Shown here one piece after another: positions 35,577 through 47,817 of a DNA stretch of 64,000 nucleotides (position 1 is its first letter; every line of letters begins with the position of its first letter). A program made the translations under genes and the position numbers. Under the pieces are notes generated by a model. It saw nothing but the letters and a program-made list of their open reading frames with translations, was not told where the DNA came from and did no database searches. The stretch lies in NCBI GenBank assembly GCA_037952775.1, contig JBANAY010000003.1:33976001-34040000 (forward strand), read 5' to 3'. This stretch comes from Clonostachys chloroleuca (Eukaryota > Ascomycota > Sordariomycetes > Hypocreales > Bionectriaceae).

Positions 35577-38165
35577 ATGGGCGTCTTTCGCAAACGTGAA
35601 GACCGTTTGCCGGTCTACGAGAGGTCCTCATCACCAGCCAAAGAACGCTACTCCAACGATGGCTATTCCTCAGACGACGACTACCGACCGCATAGACGAG
35701 ATGTGTCATCGAGCTCGTCAACGAGCGCCTCAGGCTCCAATGCGAGCGCTACACCTATGCTCTCAAGGCGGCGGCAGCCGAGACTACCGCGCGTTGCCAA
35801 CATGTACCCATATCGATTACCGACCAAGGTGACGCGGTACCTGTGTATCGCATTATTTGGTACACTCATGCTCATAATCCTCAGCTTGATGAGAGCCAGC
35901 CAGGTCGAGAACTGGAAAGTGGAAAACGGCCAAACAGAGAACCGACCGCCGCCTCCACCTGTGTGGGAGCGGTTCCCATTCATAGAGCGATACTACGGTG
36001 GTGTTCGTCGCTTGAAGTCTCTGGAAAACAGCAAACCAGAGTACCCCGAATCCGACCACCAGCCCAACTCTCAATCGCAAGACTCGCAGGAATATTCACA
36101 GCCCGAGAGCCAACCTTGGAGCAAGTACAAAGGCAGGGTCGACGAGCCTGATGTTGAAGAGTGTTTCCTCGATGCTGCTGGTACAATTCGCGTTCCCCAA
36201 GTCCACTTCTACAACGGCCGCCCCGAGGGATTCCCTCGCCATGTCTCTGGGTCATATGATGTTCTGGACCTGCCCGAAGATATCTGCTTTGAGCGCTATG
36301 GAAGATTTGGTCCCTATGGCTTTGGATATTCCGTCAATACTGGTGGTCTGGGCACTGGTGAGAACGGAGATAAGGAAGGCGCTGCTGCCATCTGGCAGTC
36401 GTCTCCTCGTGTGGACTATAAGTCCGTTGACTGGGCTGATGTCCAACGGCGATGCTACAGGTCCAATGCAAAGCGTTTCAAGGACATGCCTGCAAAGGTG
36501 TCTACACGCCGTGGATTTTATATCGATGACGCTGTGGTGAAGAAGACCAATGCTCATAAACGAGACGCTCCCGATGATGGACCCGAGAAACCCAAACCAA
36601 GCGGCCAGGACAAGGAGCACAAGACCGAATCCGATGATGGGCCTGAGAAACCCAAACCAAGCGGCCAGGACAAGGAGCATAAGACTGAATCCGACGATGA
36701 AGTAATTCGTATCCCACCCGTGAAGAAGTCAAGGACTGCGGTTGTCATTCGGGGTTATGACGAGTACTTCTACCGGGAAGACGACATCGCAGCCATCCGA
36801 GCTATGATTTCTGAGCTGTCTTTGGCATCCGGTGGCCGATATGATATTCATCTCTTGGTCCAGATCAAGGATGACGCAAGACACCCTATCTGGGCTGACG
36901 AGGAAGCTTACCAGGCGAGAATCAGAGACACAATCCCTGAAGAATTCCGTGGACTGGTCACTCTTTGGACCGAGACGCAAATGTTGTCACTGTACCAAGG
37001 CATCTATGATCTTTACTCCCGAGGTCCAGATCTGCCTGTTCATGGTGTGTACCGAGGACTGTCCATGGCTATGCAATACTTTGCCTACCTGCACCCCGAA
37101 TACGACTACTTCTGGCAATGGGAATTGGATGTGCGCTACATTGGTCATTACTATGACCTATTTTCCAAGATTGAGCGATTCGCCAAGGCACAACCTCGAA
37201 AGGGTCTCTGGGAGCGGAACTCGAGATTCTATTTTCCTGAAGTCCATGGTTCATGGGATGATTTCAGTCAATTGAGCCGAGTCCAGACCGAAATGGGAGC
37301 CGCTGGTGCAGACAATGTGTGGAAAGATGTTCCAGGTGTTGATAACCCTGAGAAGGCTTCGAAGCCGAGGAAGATGGTCTGGGGTCCTCTGCGACCTGCC
37401 GATGATAATGACTGGTTCGAGCCCGGAAACGACCCAATCCCACCTGCCGGTGGCCCGGAGAAGGACCGCTTCGAATGGGGCGTTGGCGAGGAGGCTGATT
37501 ACATCTCACTTAGCCCTATGTTTGATCCCGAGGGAACGACTTGGGGACTGAGAGATGATATCACCGGTTATAATCGAACAGAGATGCCCCCTCGTCGGGC
37601 CAACATTATCACCACATCCAGAATGTCGCGTCGCCTGCTTCTCTTGATGCACAAGATGACTGCATATAAGAAGCAATTTGCCTTCCCTGAGATGTGGCCT
37701 GCCACAGTTGCTCTCCAGCACGGTCTCAAGGCAGTGTATGCACCTCACCCCATGTTTGTTGACCGCAAGTGGCCATTGGACTATATGTCCCAAGTCTATA
37801 ATGGTGGACGTGATGGCACTAGCGGTGGATCTCGTGCAAGCATGTTTGGCGACAGAGAGCATAACATGCACGGAATTTCCTGGTTTTATCGATCTGGATT
37901 TGCACCAAACCTTTACAGAAGATGGCTAGGCCTCAAAGTCAATAATGATGGTGGAGAAGACTTTGAACTGACAGAGGACAAGACGAAGCACGGTGGTTCC
38001 GTTGGTGAGATGCCTGGAGGTGAAGGACGAATGTGTCTGCCTCCAGTTCTCCTTCATCCTGTTAAAGAGGTTGAGATACCGGTTGAAGCTCCTTTAGAGG
38101 CACCACCCCAAACGGAGGCGAAAGATGATGGAGGTCAATATGATATTCTGGATCCCGGGGCGTAG
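35577..38165 (+). CDS. DUF3405 type II membrane protein, putative glycosyltransferase-like
   Basis: The protein belongs to the fungal DUF3405 family; its activity is not established. The single exon has 862 residues, with its ATG at 35577-35579. Residues 1-85 are a basic, serine-rich cytosolic tail, followed by one membrane segment at about 87-108 (YLCIALFGTLMLIILSLM). The large lumenal part has the pattern TAVVIRGYDEYFYREDDIAAIRAMISELSLASG and YDIHLLVQIKDD, as in nucleotide-sugar transferase folds. It continues with PEYDYFWQWELDVRYIGHYY, where ELD could be the DXD-like metal motif; this is an inference. MSRRLLLLMHKMTAY and YAPHPMFVDRKWPL follow. A charged linker before the domain contains two copies of a 20-residue repeat, listed separately. 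Confidence 0.85.
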   Translation: MGVFRKREDRLPVYERSSSPAKERYSNDGYSSDDDYRPHRRDVSSSSSTSASGSNASATPMLSRRRQPRLPRVANMYPYRLPTKVTRYLCIALFGTLMLIILSLMRASQVENWKVENGQTENRPPPPPVWERFPFIERYYGGVRRLKSLENSKPEYPESDHQPNSQSQDSQEYSQPESQPWSKYKGRVDEPDVEECFLDAAGTIRVPQVHFYNGRPEGFPRHVSGSYDVLDLPEDICFERYGRFGPYGFGYSVNTGGLGTGENGDKEGAAAIWQSSPRVDYKSVDWADVQRRCYRSNAKRFKDMPAKVSTRRGFYIDDAVVKKTNAHKRDAPDDGPEKPKPSGQDKEHKTESDDGPEKPKPSGQDKEHKTESDDEVIRIPPVKKSRTAVVIRGYDEYFYREDDIAAIRAMISELSLASGGRYDIHLLVQIKDDARHPIWADEEAYQARIRDTIPEEFRGLVTLWTETQMLSLYQGIYDLYSRGPDLPVHGVYRGLSMAMQYFAYLHPEYDYFWQWELDVRYIGHYYDLFSKIERFAKAQPRKGLWERNSRFYFPEVHGSWDDFSQLSRVQTEMGAAGADNVWKDVPGVDNPEKASKPRKMVWGPLRPADDNDWFEPGNDPIPPAGGPEKDRFEWGVGEEADYISLSPMFDPEGTTWGLRDDITGYNRTEMPPRRANIITTSRMSRRLLLLMHKMTAYKKQFAFPEMWPATVALQHGLKAVYAPHPMFVDRKWPLDYMSQVYNGGRDGTSGGSRASMFGDREHNMHGISWFYRSGFAPNLYRRWLGLKVNNDGGEDFELTEDKTKHGGSVGEMPGGEGRMCLPPVLLHPVKEVEIPVEAPLEAPPQTEAKDDGGQYDILDPGA
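36573..36692 (+). repeat. Two 60-bp tandem units in the DUF3405 gene
   Basis: Units at 36573-36632 and 36633-36692 are almost identical in DNA. Each codes 20 residues beginning DDGPEKPKPSGQDKEH and then KTES. A third partial start (GACGATGA) follows at 36693. The repeat is in frame, so copy number can vary without frame loss. Confidence 0.9.
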
Positions 38166-38829
38166 TTTGGATATGACGACGAATTAGACGAGTGGGCGGG
38201 CGTATACATGTATATAATTGGCACACAGCATGGGATGGCAAGAGGCGTTGGATATTGTCATTTTTGAGCGAGATAATGAAGCATTTGGATGAATTCGCAA
38301 ACTTCTTTATTAGGGCTAATTGATAACTCTGAACTTGGACTCTTTACGCAATATTCTCTTCAACCAATTTTTAAGTTATTTCATATCGTTTCTTGCTCCT
38401 AGCCCATGTTTGTCCTCATTGAGAATTGAGCGGCTGGGCCAATCTCCATGCGTGGCCTGACCTGCACCTCGACCATCCTCCACTCTAAAATCCAGCATGT
38501 CTGGTAACTATCGGGTATTTCACTTTTGCGGATTCTCTCACTTTGGTCGATCATAACATACTTTGGTTTCTTCTGTGCGTTTTAACTTGTGGAGTTGGCG
38601 ACATATGCTTATCCATTATAATGATACAAATGTATCGGCTGTTTCACGCTTGTTCAGCCAGCTTCAACCAATTCCCAGAGATTTTACCTTTTGCGCCAAT
38701 ATGCTGAAACCCAACTCTAGAACTAACAACATCTCTCTTACAACAGCAAACGACCGCTTTCGAGAGTCACCCTGTTGCCTGCTTTTTTTTGGGTGTTCCT
38801 CGGTTCCCTTGCCTCCCCCAAAAAATCCA
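38166..38829. other. Convergent 3' flank between DUF3405 and EMP24
   Basis: Two genes end towards each other. T-rich tracts near 38370-38420 and 38510-38560 fit untranslated 3' ends. Open frames here are shadows of EMP24 exon 3 or have no family resemblance. Confidence 0.45.
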
Positions 38830-39592
38830 TCATACCACACGCTTGACCTCAAAGAAGCGGCGCAGCCACCAGACCTGGAACAGCGACTCCCCAATGACAA
38901 TTCCGATGACGAAAAGATTCCACCACTTGACTCGGCCGTTGGTGCTCTCGGCAGTGTTGCGATGGGTGCGCTCGCGAATGACAATGTACTGCTGCTCATC
39001 CTTGACCTGGTCGAGGAGGTCGCTCAGTTGACGGACTGGTAATTGCATGTTAGTAAGGATCGTTATGGGTCGTTGTATTGTTCTTTGCTACTTACCCTCC
39101 TTCTCCAATGGGTCAGCTGGGGCGTCGGACTCGCTGACGTAGACGATGCCGTGGACGTTGAAGGAGACCTCCTTGGTGTTGGCTCCCCAGTGCTGGTTGC
39201 CGAAGCAGTATCCGTATTTGCCATCGTGCTGGGCGGTGAAGGAGTGGTCGCCAGACGTGACGGACTTCTCGTTCACCTCATACTGGTTCGCGGGGTTGAT
39301 AATCTGTTGACAGTCCAAAGATCCCTTCGTTAGCTGACCCATGCACGTGCAAATATCCAAGGGTTCAGGACACATGTTGGACATATCATACCCAGAAGTC
39401 GATTTCGAGGTTGCCTGCTGAGCCGAACTCCCGGTCGCCCACCAGGAAGGTGACTGTCATGGTGTCATCCTTGTGCAGAGTCTCGTGGAAGCACTCGACG
39501 CCATGGGAACCCAGGGCGATGTTGTGTGCGACAGCTGTCTGGAAAGCGACAGCTCCCAGGAACAGGGACTTGGCCGCCGACAGGAAATGCAT
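38830..39592 (-). CDS. EMP24: p24-family cargo receptor Emp24
   Basis: Emp24 is the beta-type p24 protein of ER-Golgi vesicles and helps load cargo such as GPI-anchored proteins into COPII coats. The exons are 39592-39392, 39303-39096 and 39035-38830, with introns GTATGA to ACAG and GTAAGT to CCAG, giving 204 residues. A signal peptide covers about residues 1-22 (SLFLGAVAFQTAVAH). The GOLD domain has the two conserved cysteines (GVECF and YGYCFGN) and TKEVSFNVHGIVYV. A coiled-coil segment, DQVKDEQQYIVIRERTHRNTAESTN, precedes the membrane span WWNLFVIGIVIGESLFQVWW. The cytosolic tail RRFFEVKRVV has the diphenylalanine COPII motif and matches Emp24 rather than Erv25. It is divergent with ARF1. 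Confidence 0.95.
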
Positions 39593-41575
<1,983 letters not shown>

Positions 41576-42203
41576 AGGGACGAATAGAAATCGCATTCTA
41601 GTCAACATCACCACCTTCCTGCTCTCTTTACTACGTGCTCCCCACCTTGCCGTAACGAAGTTTCGGTTGTAATTTACAATGTCGTGGAAATCCCAATCGA
41701 AATTAGTTGATAATCCATGTCGCTATTTCCCTCGCGGCCTCTGCGCCCTCCTTTTTCATCTTATAGTGCTACTGTTGTGAGATTCGCCCGGGTCCGTCCT
41801 CGCGCGACTCCCCGGCCGGGTTTTCATTTTGAGGGCACTACGTGCGTTTTGGAAGAAAGACTCAAAGGAGGACATCGGGGCGTCTTGGGAAGCTGGGAAT
41901 CAAAATTGAAAATTTGTACACAGGGGAGTCGATTATCACCTTATCATCTTTTTTTTATTTTTCCATGACTCGGGTTTTCTAAGTAGATCCTTGAAGCTTC
42001 TGTTTTCTTTATCCCATTCTCTATCCTTATCTGAAGCAGGCAGCTAAACGTCTCAAGGCTGGGAAAGCACAAGACAATATGTGATTGAAATGAATCTCAG
42101 TAGTGAAAGGAAACATTTAACGTAAACCAATGTAACGCCCAGACTCCCAGGTTAAAATCCCATTCTTTCGGCAAACTTGTTTCTCTCGTGATCGCGGGAG
42201 GGA
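41576..42203. other. Convergent 3' flank of ARF1 and the small unknown gene
   Basis: This is the 3' untranslated region of ARF1 and of the next minus-strand gene. Short frames are not supportable. A T-rich run lies at about 41948-41965. Confidence 0.45.
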
Positions 42204-42798
42204 TCACATGATTGCCTGCCGGAGCGTCTTTCGAAGTGAGGTATCATCGATCCCAAGTTTTTCAACGTCGAGGGCGTAGATGATTCGAAGCATTTCTCGT
42301 CCTAGAATCGAAAAATCAGTATACGATGGCCTGGATATTATAGTATTGCTATCGAACTTGCCGTCGAGCTCATTTAGAGCCTTTAAGTCATGAGGGAAGG
42401 ATGGTATTTCTTTTCCTGTCCTGATATCGACCAGAGGCAAAAGGGGCAACGATGGATCTTTGAGCACCCGCTCTCGATTTAATCTCTTTGTATCATCATT
42501 CTGGATTCTGGGGTAAATTATTAGCGACACAGACGAAAAAAAAAAACAAGTGAGATGGTGGTACAAACCGAGCAGATCTCGAAATGGCCAGCCGATTGTC
42601 TCTCGCGGTCGCGCCTCCTTTAAACACATCGAGCACTTGGTCGAACGATTCAGACATGTTTTTGGAAGCACGGTCTATCTGGGCTGAAATTTTTGAGAGC
42701 TCCTCAAGGATTTTGCGACATTTCTCTGGAGGTATTGGTGTGCTCTGCGAACTACCAGCACGTATTGTAGCATCTGAATCCGAACGGTGTCGAGACAT
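42204..42798 (-). CDS. Small coiled-coil protein of unknown function
   Basis: I do not recognise this gene. The exons are 42798-42569 and 42507-42204, giving 177 residues from the ATG at 42796-42798 (MSRHRSDSDATIRAG). The intron starts GTTTGT and ends CCCAG and joins ISRSA to RIQNDDTKRLNRERVL in phase. The first exon contains a helical, charged segment (ILEELSKISAQIDRASKNMSE). The second contains LLPLVDIRTGKEIPSFP and YTDFSILGREMLRIIYALDVEKLG and ends RKTLRQAIM. No membrane span or signal peptide is present in this version. A longer in-frame start at 42973-42975 would add 59 residues with a hydrophobic stretch, but that leader looks like untranslated sequence. The existence of the gene is supported by the clean intron join. 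Confidence 0.6.
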
Positions 42799-43480
42799 CG
42801 TAACAGCCAGGATGAAGGTGCCGAGTACAAGATGATGGAAGAACGAGATATGGAATGCTCCAGGGCAGGTTGTTGAAACCAAGTGATTCTGTTTGCTCTT
42901 TTGGCGAAATGCAGAGAAGAAAGCTTCGAAGAAGCTTGGAGGAGGTGGCTCTACAGCCATCACACTTTCGTTCATAGGTACCTAGGTGTTACTCTTTCTA
43001 TTACTATGCAAACATACTTTTCTGGCGCCGGCAAAAGTTCATAGCTGTGGCCCTGCCGGTCTTGGATCATCTGCAGCGGTCCGAGGCGCGTTGTATGGCC
43101 ACTCACGGCACGCTCTTCTTTGGTTCAAACGCTACATGCGGCTTTGAGCTCAAGCAACTGTTCATTGGCGCCCAGAGTCTACAATGGAAAGCTTAAATTA
43201 TCGTGTCCATGTTTATTGTTTGAAAGTCATCCTTAGGCTTAGACAGCAGTCAGGTGATGATATTATTGATAATGTTGGTTCGAATTAAGGGTATGTAGAA
43301 CTAAGATGGGTATCTGGAGATGAAAACTATGATGATACAAATAGGAGATATGTGATATAGTACATGGTCATCATTAAAATCAGTAACAGTTCGTAAATGA
43401 CCCCGTGCCATAGCTGGAGAGGTTTTTTTTGTGTTTGTTGTTTCTTCTTCTTAGCGTGTCAGGTTTGATCAGAATTGACC
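42799..43480. other. Intergenic region between the small unknown gene and HSP78
   Basis: Both genes are on the minus strand, so this is the promoter of the small gene and the 3' flank of HSP78. It is AT-rich at about 43190-43440. No gene is supportable. Confidence 0.45.
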
Positions 43481-45862
43481 TCAAGTGGCTGTGGCTGCCT
43501 CGAGGATCTCGAGACCCTGGTTGTCTTCTCTGATCTTGACCTCTGCCGTCTCACCCATCCGCAACTGGCCCCTAATGATCCTGTCGGCAAGGCCGTTGGC
43601 AATCTCATTGGTGATCAGACGATTGAGCGGGCGGGCACCAAACTTGGGATCGTAGCCGCGATCTGCGAGCCAGTCCTTGACCTCGTCGGGCACGAAGAGG
43701 GTGATGCGCTTGTCATCCAGGCGCTGCTGCAGCTCCTTCAGTCGGATATCGACAATGTCGCGGATGGCATCCCTGGCGAGACGCTTGAAGATGATGAACG
43801 AGTCGATGCGGTTCAGGAATTCCGGTGGGTAGGAGTTTGAGACGACGTCCATGACGGCGTCTCGGACCGAAGGGTCGATGTCGCCCTGTTCAGTCTCCTT
43901 GTACGGGTGGAGTGGGTTGTGGCCGACAAGGATGTCTGCTCCCAGGTTCGACGTAAGAACGATGATTGTATTTCTGAAGTCGACCTTGTGGCCCTGAGCA
44001 TCGGTGAGGTAACCCTCGTCGAGAACCTGTAGCAGCAGGGCTGAGATATCTCGGTGAGCTTTCTCGAATTCGTCAAAGAGAAGAACAGCGTAAGGCTTGC
44101 GGCGGACCGCCTCGGTCAGCTGTCCAGCATCTTCGTAGCCGACGTAGCCCGAGGGTGCGCCGATGAGTCGGGAGATGGTGTGCTTCTCCTGGAACTCTGA
44201 CATGTCGAAACGTACCACGGCTGATTCTGTGGAGAATAAGAAATTGGCGAGCTTCTTGCAGAGTTCTGTCTTTCCGACACCGGTTGGTCCTAGGAAGAAG
44301 AAGGATGCCAGAGGACGGTTCTCTCCGCTGAGACCCGCACGTTGGAGTCTAACGGCGTTGGAAACGGCCTTGATGGCTTCATCTTGCCCCTTGACCGACT
44401 CTCGAAGCGAGTCTTCCATGTGAACGAGCTTCTCAATATGCCCGGATGTGAGTTTCGACACTGGAATGCCCGTGATACGGGACACGACATTCGCAATATC
44501 ATCTGCCGTAACAGAGTCGTGAATGAGGACGTCATCGCCCTGGGCTGAAACAGGTTCGCCCTCCTTAGGAAGTTTCTTCTCCAGGTCGGGGATAGTTCCA
44601 AACCTCAGCTCAGATGCCTTGGCGAAATGTCCTTCTCGCTGAGCCTGCTCGAGCTCGAACCTGGCCTTGTCCAAATCTTCCTGGACCTTCTTGACAGACT
44701 CGATCTCAGCCCTCTCCCTATCCCAGCGGGCATTGAGCTCTGAGATCTCCTCGTGGTACTTCTTGAGGTCGGCCTCGAGCTTCTCCTTTCGCTCCTTGCT
44801 GGCGACATCCTTCTCCTTCCTCAAACTCTCGAGTTCAATCTGGATAGTCATGATCTTGTGGTCAAGACGCATGATGTCTTCTGGCTTGGACTCATGCTGC
44901 AACTTCAGGTGACTGGCAGCCTCGTCCATAAGGTCGATGGCCTTATCAGGAAGAAATCGGTCGGTAATGTAGCGGTTCGAGAGTGTGGAAGCAGCCACGA
45001 GAGCGCCGTCGGTAATGCGAACACCATGGTGCACCTCGTACTTGTCCTTGATACCACGCAAGATGCTGATGGTGTCCTCAACAGAGGGCTCGTTGACAAG
45101 GATGGGCTGGAACCGCCGGGCCAGCGCGACATCCTTCTCGATGAGCCGATACTCGGCGAGCGTGGTGGCGCCGCAGCACTGGAGCTCGCCACGGGCCAGC
45201 GCCGGCTTGAGGAGGTTGGAGGCGTCGATCGACCCCTCTGCCTTCCCCAACCCAAGCAGTATGTGCAGCTCGTCGATGAACAGGATGACCTCGCCCTCTG
45301 CCTTTTGTACTTCGTCCAGCACCTTCTTCAGCCTCTCCTCGAAGTCGCCGCGGAACTTGGCCCCCGCGATGAGGGAGCCCAGATCCAGGCTGATCACCCT
45401 CTTGTTCTTGATGCTCTCTGGAACATCCCCGCGCACGATCCGCAGAGCGAGGCCCTCGAGGATGGCCGTCTTGCCCGTGCCAGCATTGCCGATCAGCACA
45501 GGGTTGTTCTTCGTCCTCCGAGACAGGATCTGTATTGTTCGTTGGATCTCCGAGTCTCGCCCAATGACGGGGTCGAGCTTCCCATCCTTGGCCCGGGCTG
45601 TGAGGTCAATGCCAAACTGTTCCAGAGCAGGCTTCTCCTCCTCCCCTCCTCCCATGTTCATGCGGTGCGTGCCACCCGGCGGATGAGGGCCTCGGCCATT
45701 GGCATAGGTTCGGATGGCAATGCTTGGGAGCGGTCTCAGGTGCACAATTGCCGGGCCCAGAGCCTGGCAGGTCGCTGCCCGGGTAATTGGTCGCAGGGTT
45801 CTGGTCGAGGCACCAGCTCCCACACGCCGGGCCGTGGTAATCAGATGTCGTCTTGCTTGCAT
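43481..45862 (-). CDS. HSP78: Mitochondrial disaggregase Hsp78 (ClpB type)
   Basis: Hsp78 is the AAA+ chaperone of the mitochondrial matrix and, with Hsp70, reactivates aggregated proteins. It has a single exon, 793 residues, with the ATG at 45860-45862. Residues 1-55 form an arginine-rich mitochondrial presequence ([17 protein letters not shown]). As usual for Hsp78 the bacterial ClpB N-domain is missing, and the protein goes straight to [23 protein letters not shown]1 has Walker A GNAGTGKT (125-132), Walker [10 protein letters not shown] and the [17 protein letters not shown] segment. The middle coiled coil follows ([17 protein letters not shown]). NBD2 has GPTGVGKTE (about 523-531), [12 protein letters not shown] and the sensor TSNLGAD. 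The C-terminal end is the small domain with [21 protein letters not shown]. It is divergent with eL6. Confidence 0.97.
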   Translation of the reverse strand: MQARRHLITTARRVGAGASTRTLRPITRAATCQALGPAIVHLRPLPSIAIRTYANGRGPHPPGGTHRMNMGGGEEEKPALEQFGIDLTARAKDGKLDPVIGRDSEIQRTIQILSRRTKNNPVLIGNAGTGKTAILEGLALRIVRGDVPESIKNKRVISLDLGSLIAGAKFRGDFEERLKKVLDEVQKAEGEVILFIDELHILLGLGKAEGSIDASNLLKPALARGELQCCGATTLAEYRLIEKDVALARRFQPILVNEPSVEDTISILRGIKDKYEVHHGVRITDGALVAASTLSNRYITDRFLPDKAIDLMDEAASHLKLQHESKPEDIMRLDHKIMTIQIELESLRKEKDVASKERKEKLEADLKKYHEEISELNARWDRERAEIESVKKVQEDLDKARFELEQAQREGHFAKASELRFGTIPDLEKKLPKEGEPVSAQGDDVLIHDSVTADDIANVVSRITGIPVSKLTSGHIEKLVHMEDSLRESVKGQDEAIKAVSNAVRLQRAGLSGENRPLASFFFLGPTGVGKTELCKKLANFLFSTESAVVRFDMSEFQEKHTISRLIGAPSGYVGYEDAGQLTEAVRRKPYAVLLFDEFEKAHRDISALLLQVLDEGYLTDAQGHKVDFRNTIIVLTSNLGADILVGHNPLHPYKETEQGDIDPSVRDAVMDVVSNSYPPEFLNRIDSFIIFKRLARDAIRDIVDIRLKELQQRLDDKRITLFVPDEVKDWLADRGYDPKFGARPLNRLITNEIANGLADRIIRGQLRMGETAEVKIREDNQGLEILEAATAT

Positions 45863-46398
45863 GGTGTGTAAATGAATGGAAAGTTAAAGTAGGATTGAAT
45901 AATTACAAAATGCCGTGTCTTTTGGGGGCGAATAAAACAAAAGAAATTGAGCAAATACAGGTTCAAGTCATCGCAGGCTCCAGCTGGTCGATTGAACTCG
46001 TAGATATATCCAAGGCCATTCGCCGTTGCGGATCTAGAATCAACGAGGCGCTCCCGTCTTACCACCAAAAGCGTCATGGTCGCCGCCCTCGGCGCAACTT
46101 CTCGCATCTTCCGGCACTCTCGGTCCAAGTCCTATCTTATCGTTGATAAAAGATAAGAAGACAAAACAAATTCATCACGTGCGTATAGCCCCATGTTGTG
46201 GTGAGCGGTCGAAAATCGGAGTACGTACCTATTCTAGAAGCGGCTTAGCGCCAGAGGGTTCACATTTTGATCCCACACAACTCGCTAGCGGCGTTCACAA
46301 ACAATTCCCAACATTTCGGGCGACTGCTATCACCAAACGCTTCCTTTCTTCACATCCCTCCCCCCAATTCGACCACTAACCCCCGAGAGACAGTCACA
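45863..46398. promoter_or_regulatory. Divergent promoter of HSP78 and eL6
   Basis: The start codons of the mitochondrial Hsp78 gene (minus) and ribosomal eL6 gene (plus) face away across about 536 bases. Frames within have no family resemblance. Sharing of regulation is inferred. Confidence 0.55.
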
Positions 46399-47386
46399 AT
46401 GTCGGCGAAGCCTCAGAACAAGACGTTTGGCAAGTCGACCCGGGCGGTCCCCGCCTCGACGGAGAAGGCCAAGAAGTGGTATCCTGCCGAAGCTGATGCC
46501 GAGAAGAAGCTGGTGAGTCGGAAGCGACATGTGTTTTCCCTACGTGCCATCTTGATGCCATCATTACTGCGAGAGGAATGCATGAGGAAAGGGCAATGGG
46601 TTGCGCATTGAATTGGGATCGATGACGGGAGAAGTGGTCGGCGGTTTTTACAAGGCAAAATTCTTTGATATCATAAAAGCCACCAACACCAACATGCATC
46701 GACGACGACTTCAATGCAACAAAGACAACTGAGAAAGAATGGAACACCGGCATCAAGATGGCATTACTTCACCACACACACAAGAAGAAGAAAAAAACAT
46801 ATTAACAGTTGTGGTCACAATAGGTTCGCAAGGCCGTCCGTGCCTGGGCCCCTCGCAAGTCCCTCCAGCCCGGTACCGTCCTGATCCTGCTCGCCGGCCG
46901 CTTCCGCGGCAAGCGTGTCGTCCTCTTGAAGGCTCTCGACCAGGGTGTTCTCCTCGTCACCGGCCCCTTCAAGATCAACGGCGTCCCTCTCCGAAGAGTC
47001 AACTCCCGATACGTGATCGCCACCTCTTACAAGGTCGACGTCAGCGGTCTTGACCTCAAGAAGGTCGACGAGGTCGCCCAGCCCAAGTACTTCACTGCCG
47101 AGAAGGCCCAGCAGAAGGCCGGTGAGGAGGCTTTCTTCAAGCAGGGAGAGGAGCCCAAGGTACGTTAGAATTGAAGTGTTTGCACCTACAAAAGAAGGCC
47201 AGCTAACGTGAGATTTTTTCCCCTCCGATGCAGAAGAAGGAAGTCACCAGCAGCCGCGCTGCCGACCAGAAGGCTATCGACAAGCCCCTCATCGCCAGCA
47301 TCAAGAAGATCGAGCTTCTCCCCAGCTACCTCGCCAGCTCTTTTAGCCTGCGACAGGGTGACAAGCCCCACGAGATGTCGTGGTAG
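46399..47386 (+). CDS. RPL6: 60S ribosomal protein eL6 (L6)
   Basis: eL6 is a eukaryote-specific large-subunit ribosomal protein. The exons are 46399-46512, 46824-47159 and 47234-47386, giving 200 residues. The first intron is long (311 bases, GTGAGT to ATAG) and the second starts GTACGT. The start reads [17 protein letters not shown]. The core has [22 protein letters not shown] and [20 protein letters not shown] with [10 protein letters not shown], which is the eL6 SH3-like barrel. The C-terminal part carries the family ending [20 protein letters not shown]. All joins are in phase. Confidence 0.96.
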
Positions 47387-47817
47387 GCAATTTCTGCTTC
47401 GCTGTAGGCGCGGGGGAAAGGAAAATGGGGGCGGCAACGACGGTGTTGTAGAATGGGCAGGGTCTCCGAAATGGGCTAGTTAGGCCAATTGCATTTGGAA
47501 GTCGACGGCATCGGTCACATTTGGCGTCTGTAATCAGGTTTTACAGTCAAAAAACAAAACGATCATAAACACATTTCTTGGGCTTCCCGCTGGAAGCTGT
47601 GGTGTCGGCGTCCAAGTCTTTTTTTTGGTATACTGCTTCAGTCCCTATGGTGATGATAGCCATTTGTCATTGGATCCCTGAGCACTTTCCAATTTACCTT
47701 TCCCTTGGACTGGAGCCAAGGCACAATTGTTTTAAAAGGATAAAAAAAACTGATCATTGATGCGTTTATGATTTATTTTGTGTTCTACATGGCTAATAGG
47801 GCAACGCCTTAATAATT
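47387..47817. other. Convergent 3' flank of eL6 and DPP III
   Basis: Two genes end towards each other. T-rich and A-rich runs (about 47612-47625 and 47740-47750) fit 3' untranslated sequence. No gene is seen. Confidence 0.45.

Noticed and set aside
44753..45871. 372-codon plus-strand frame antisense to HSP78
   Set aside because: It mirrors Hsp78 codons, has no family resemblance and no separate promoter evidence.
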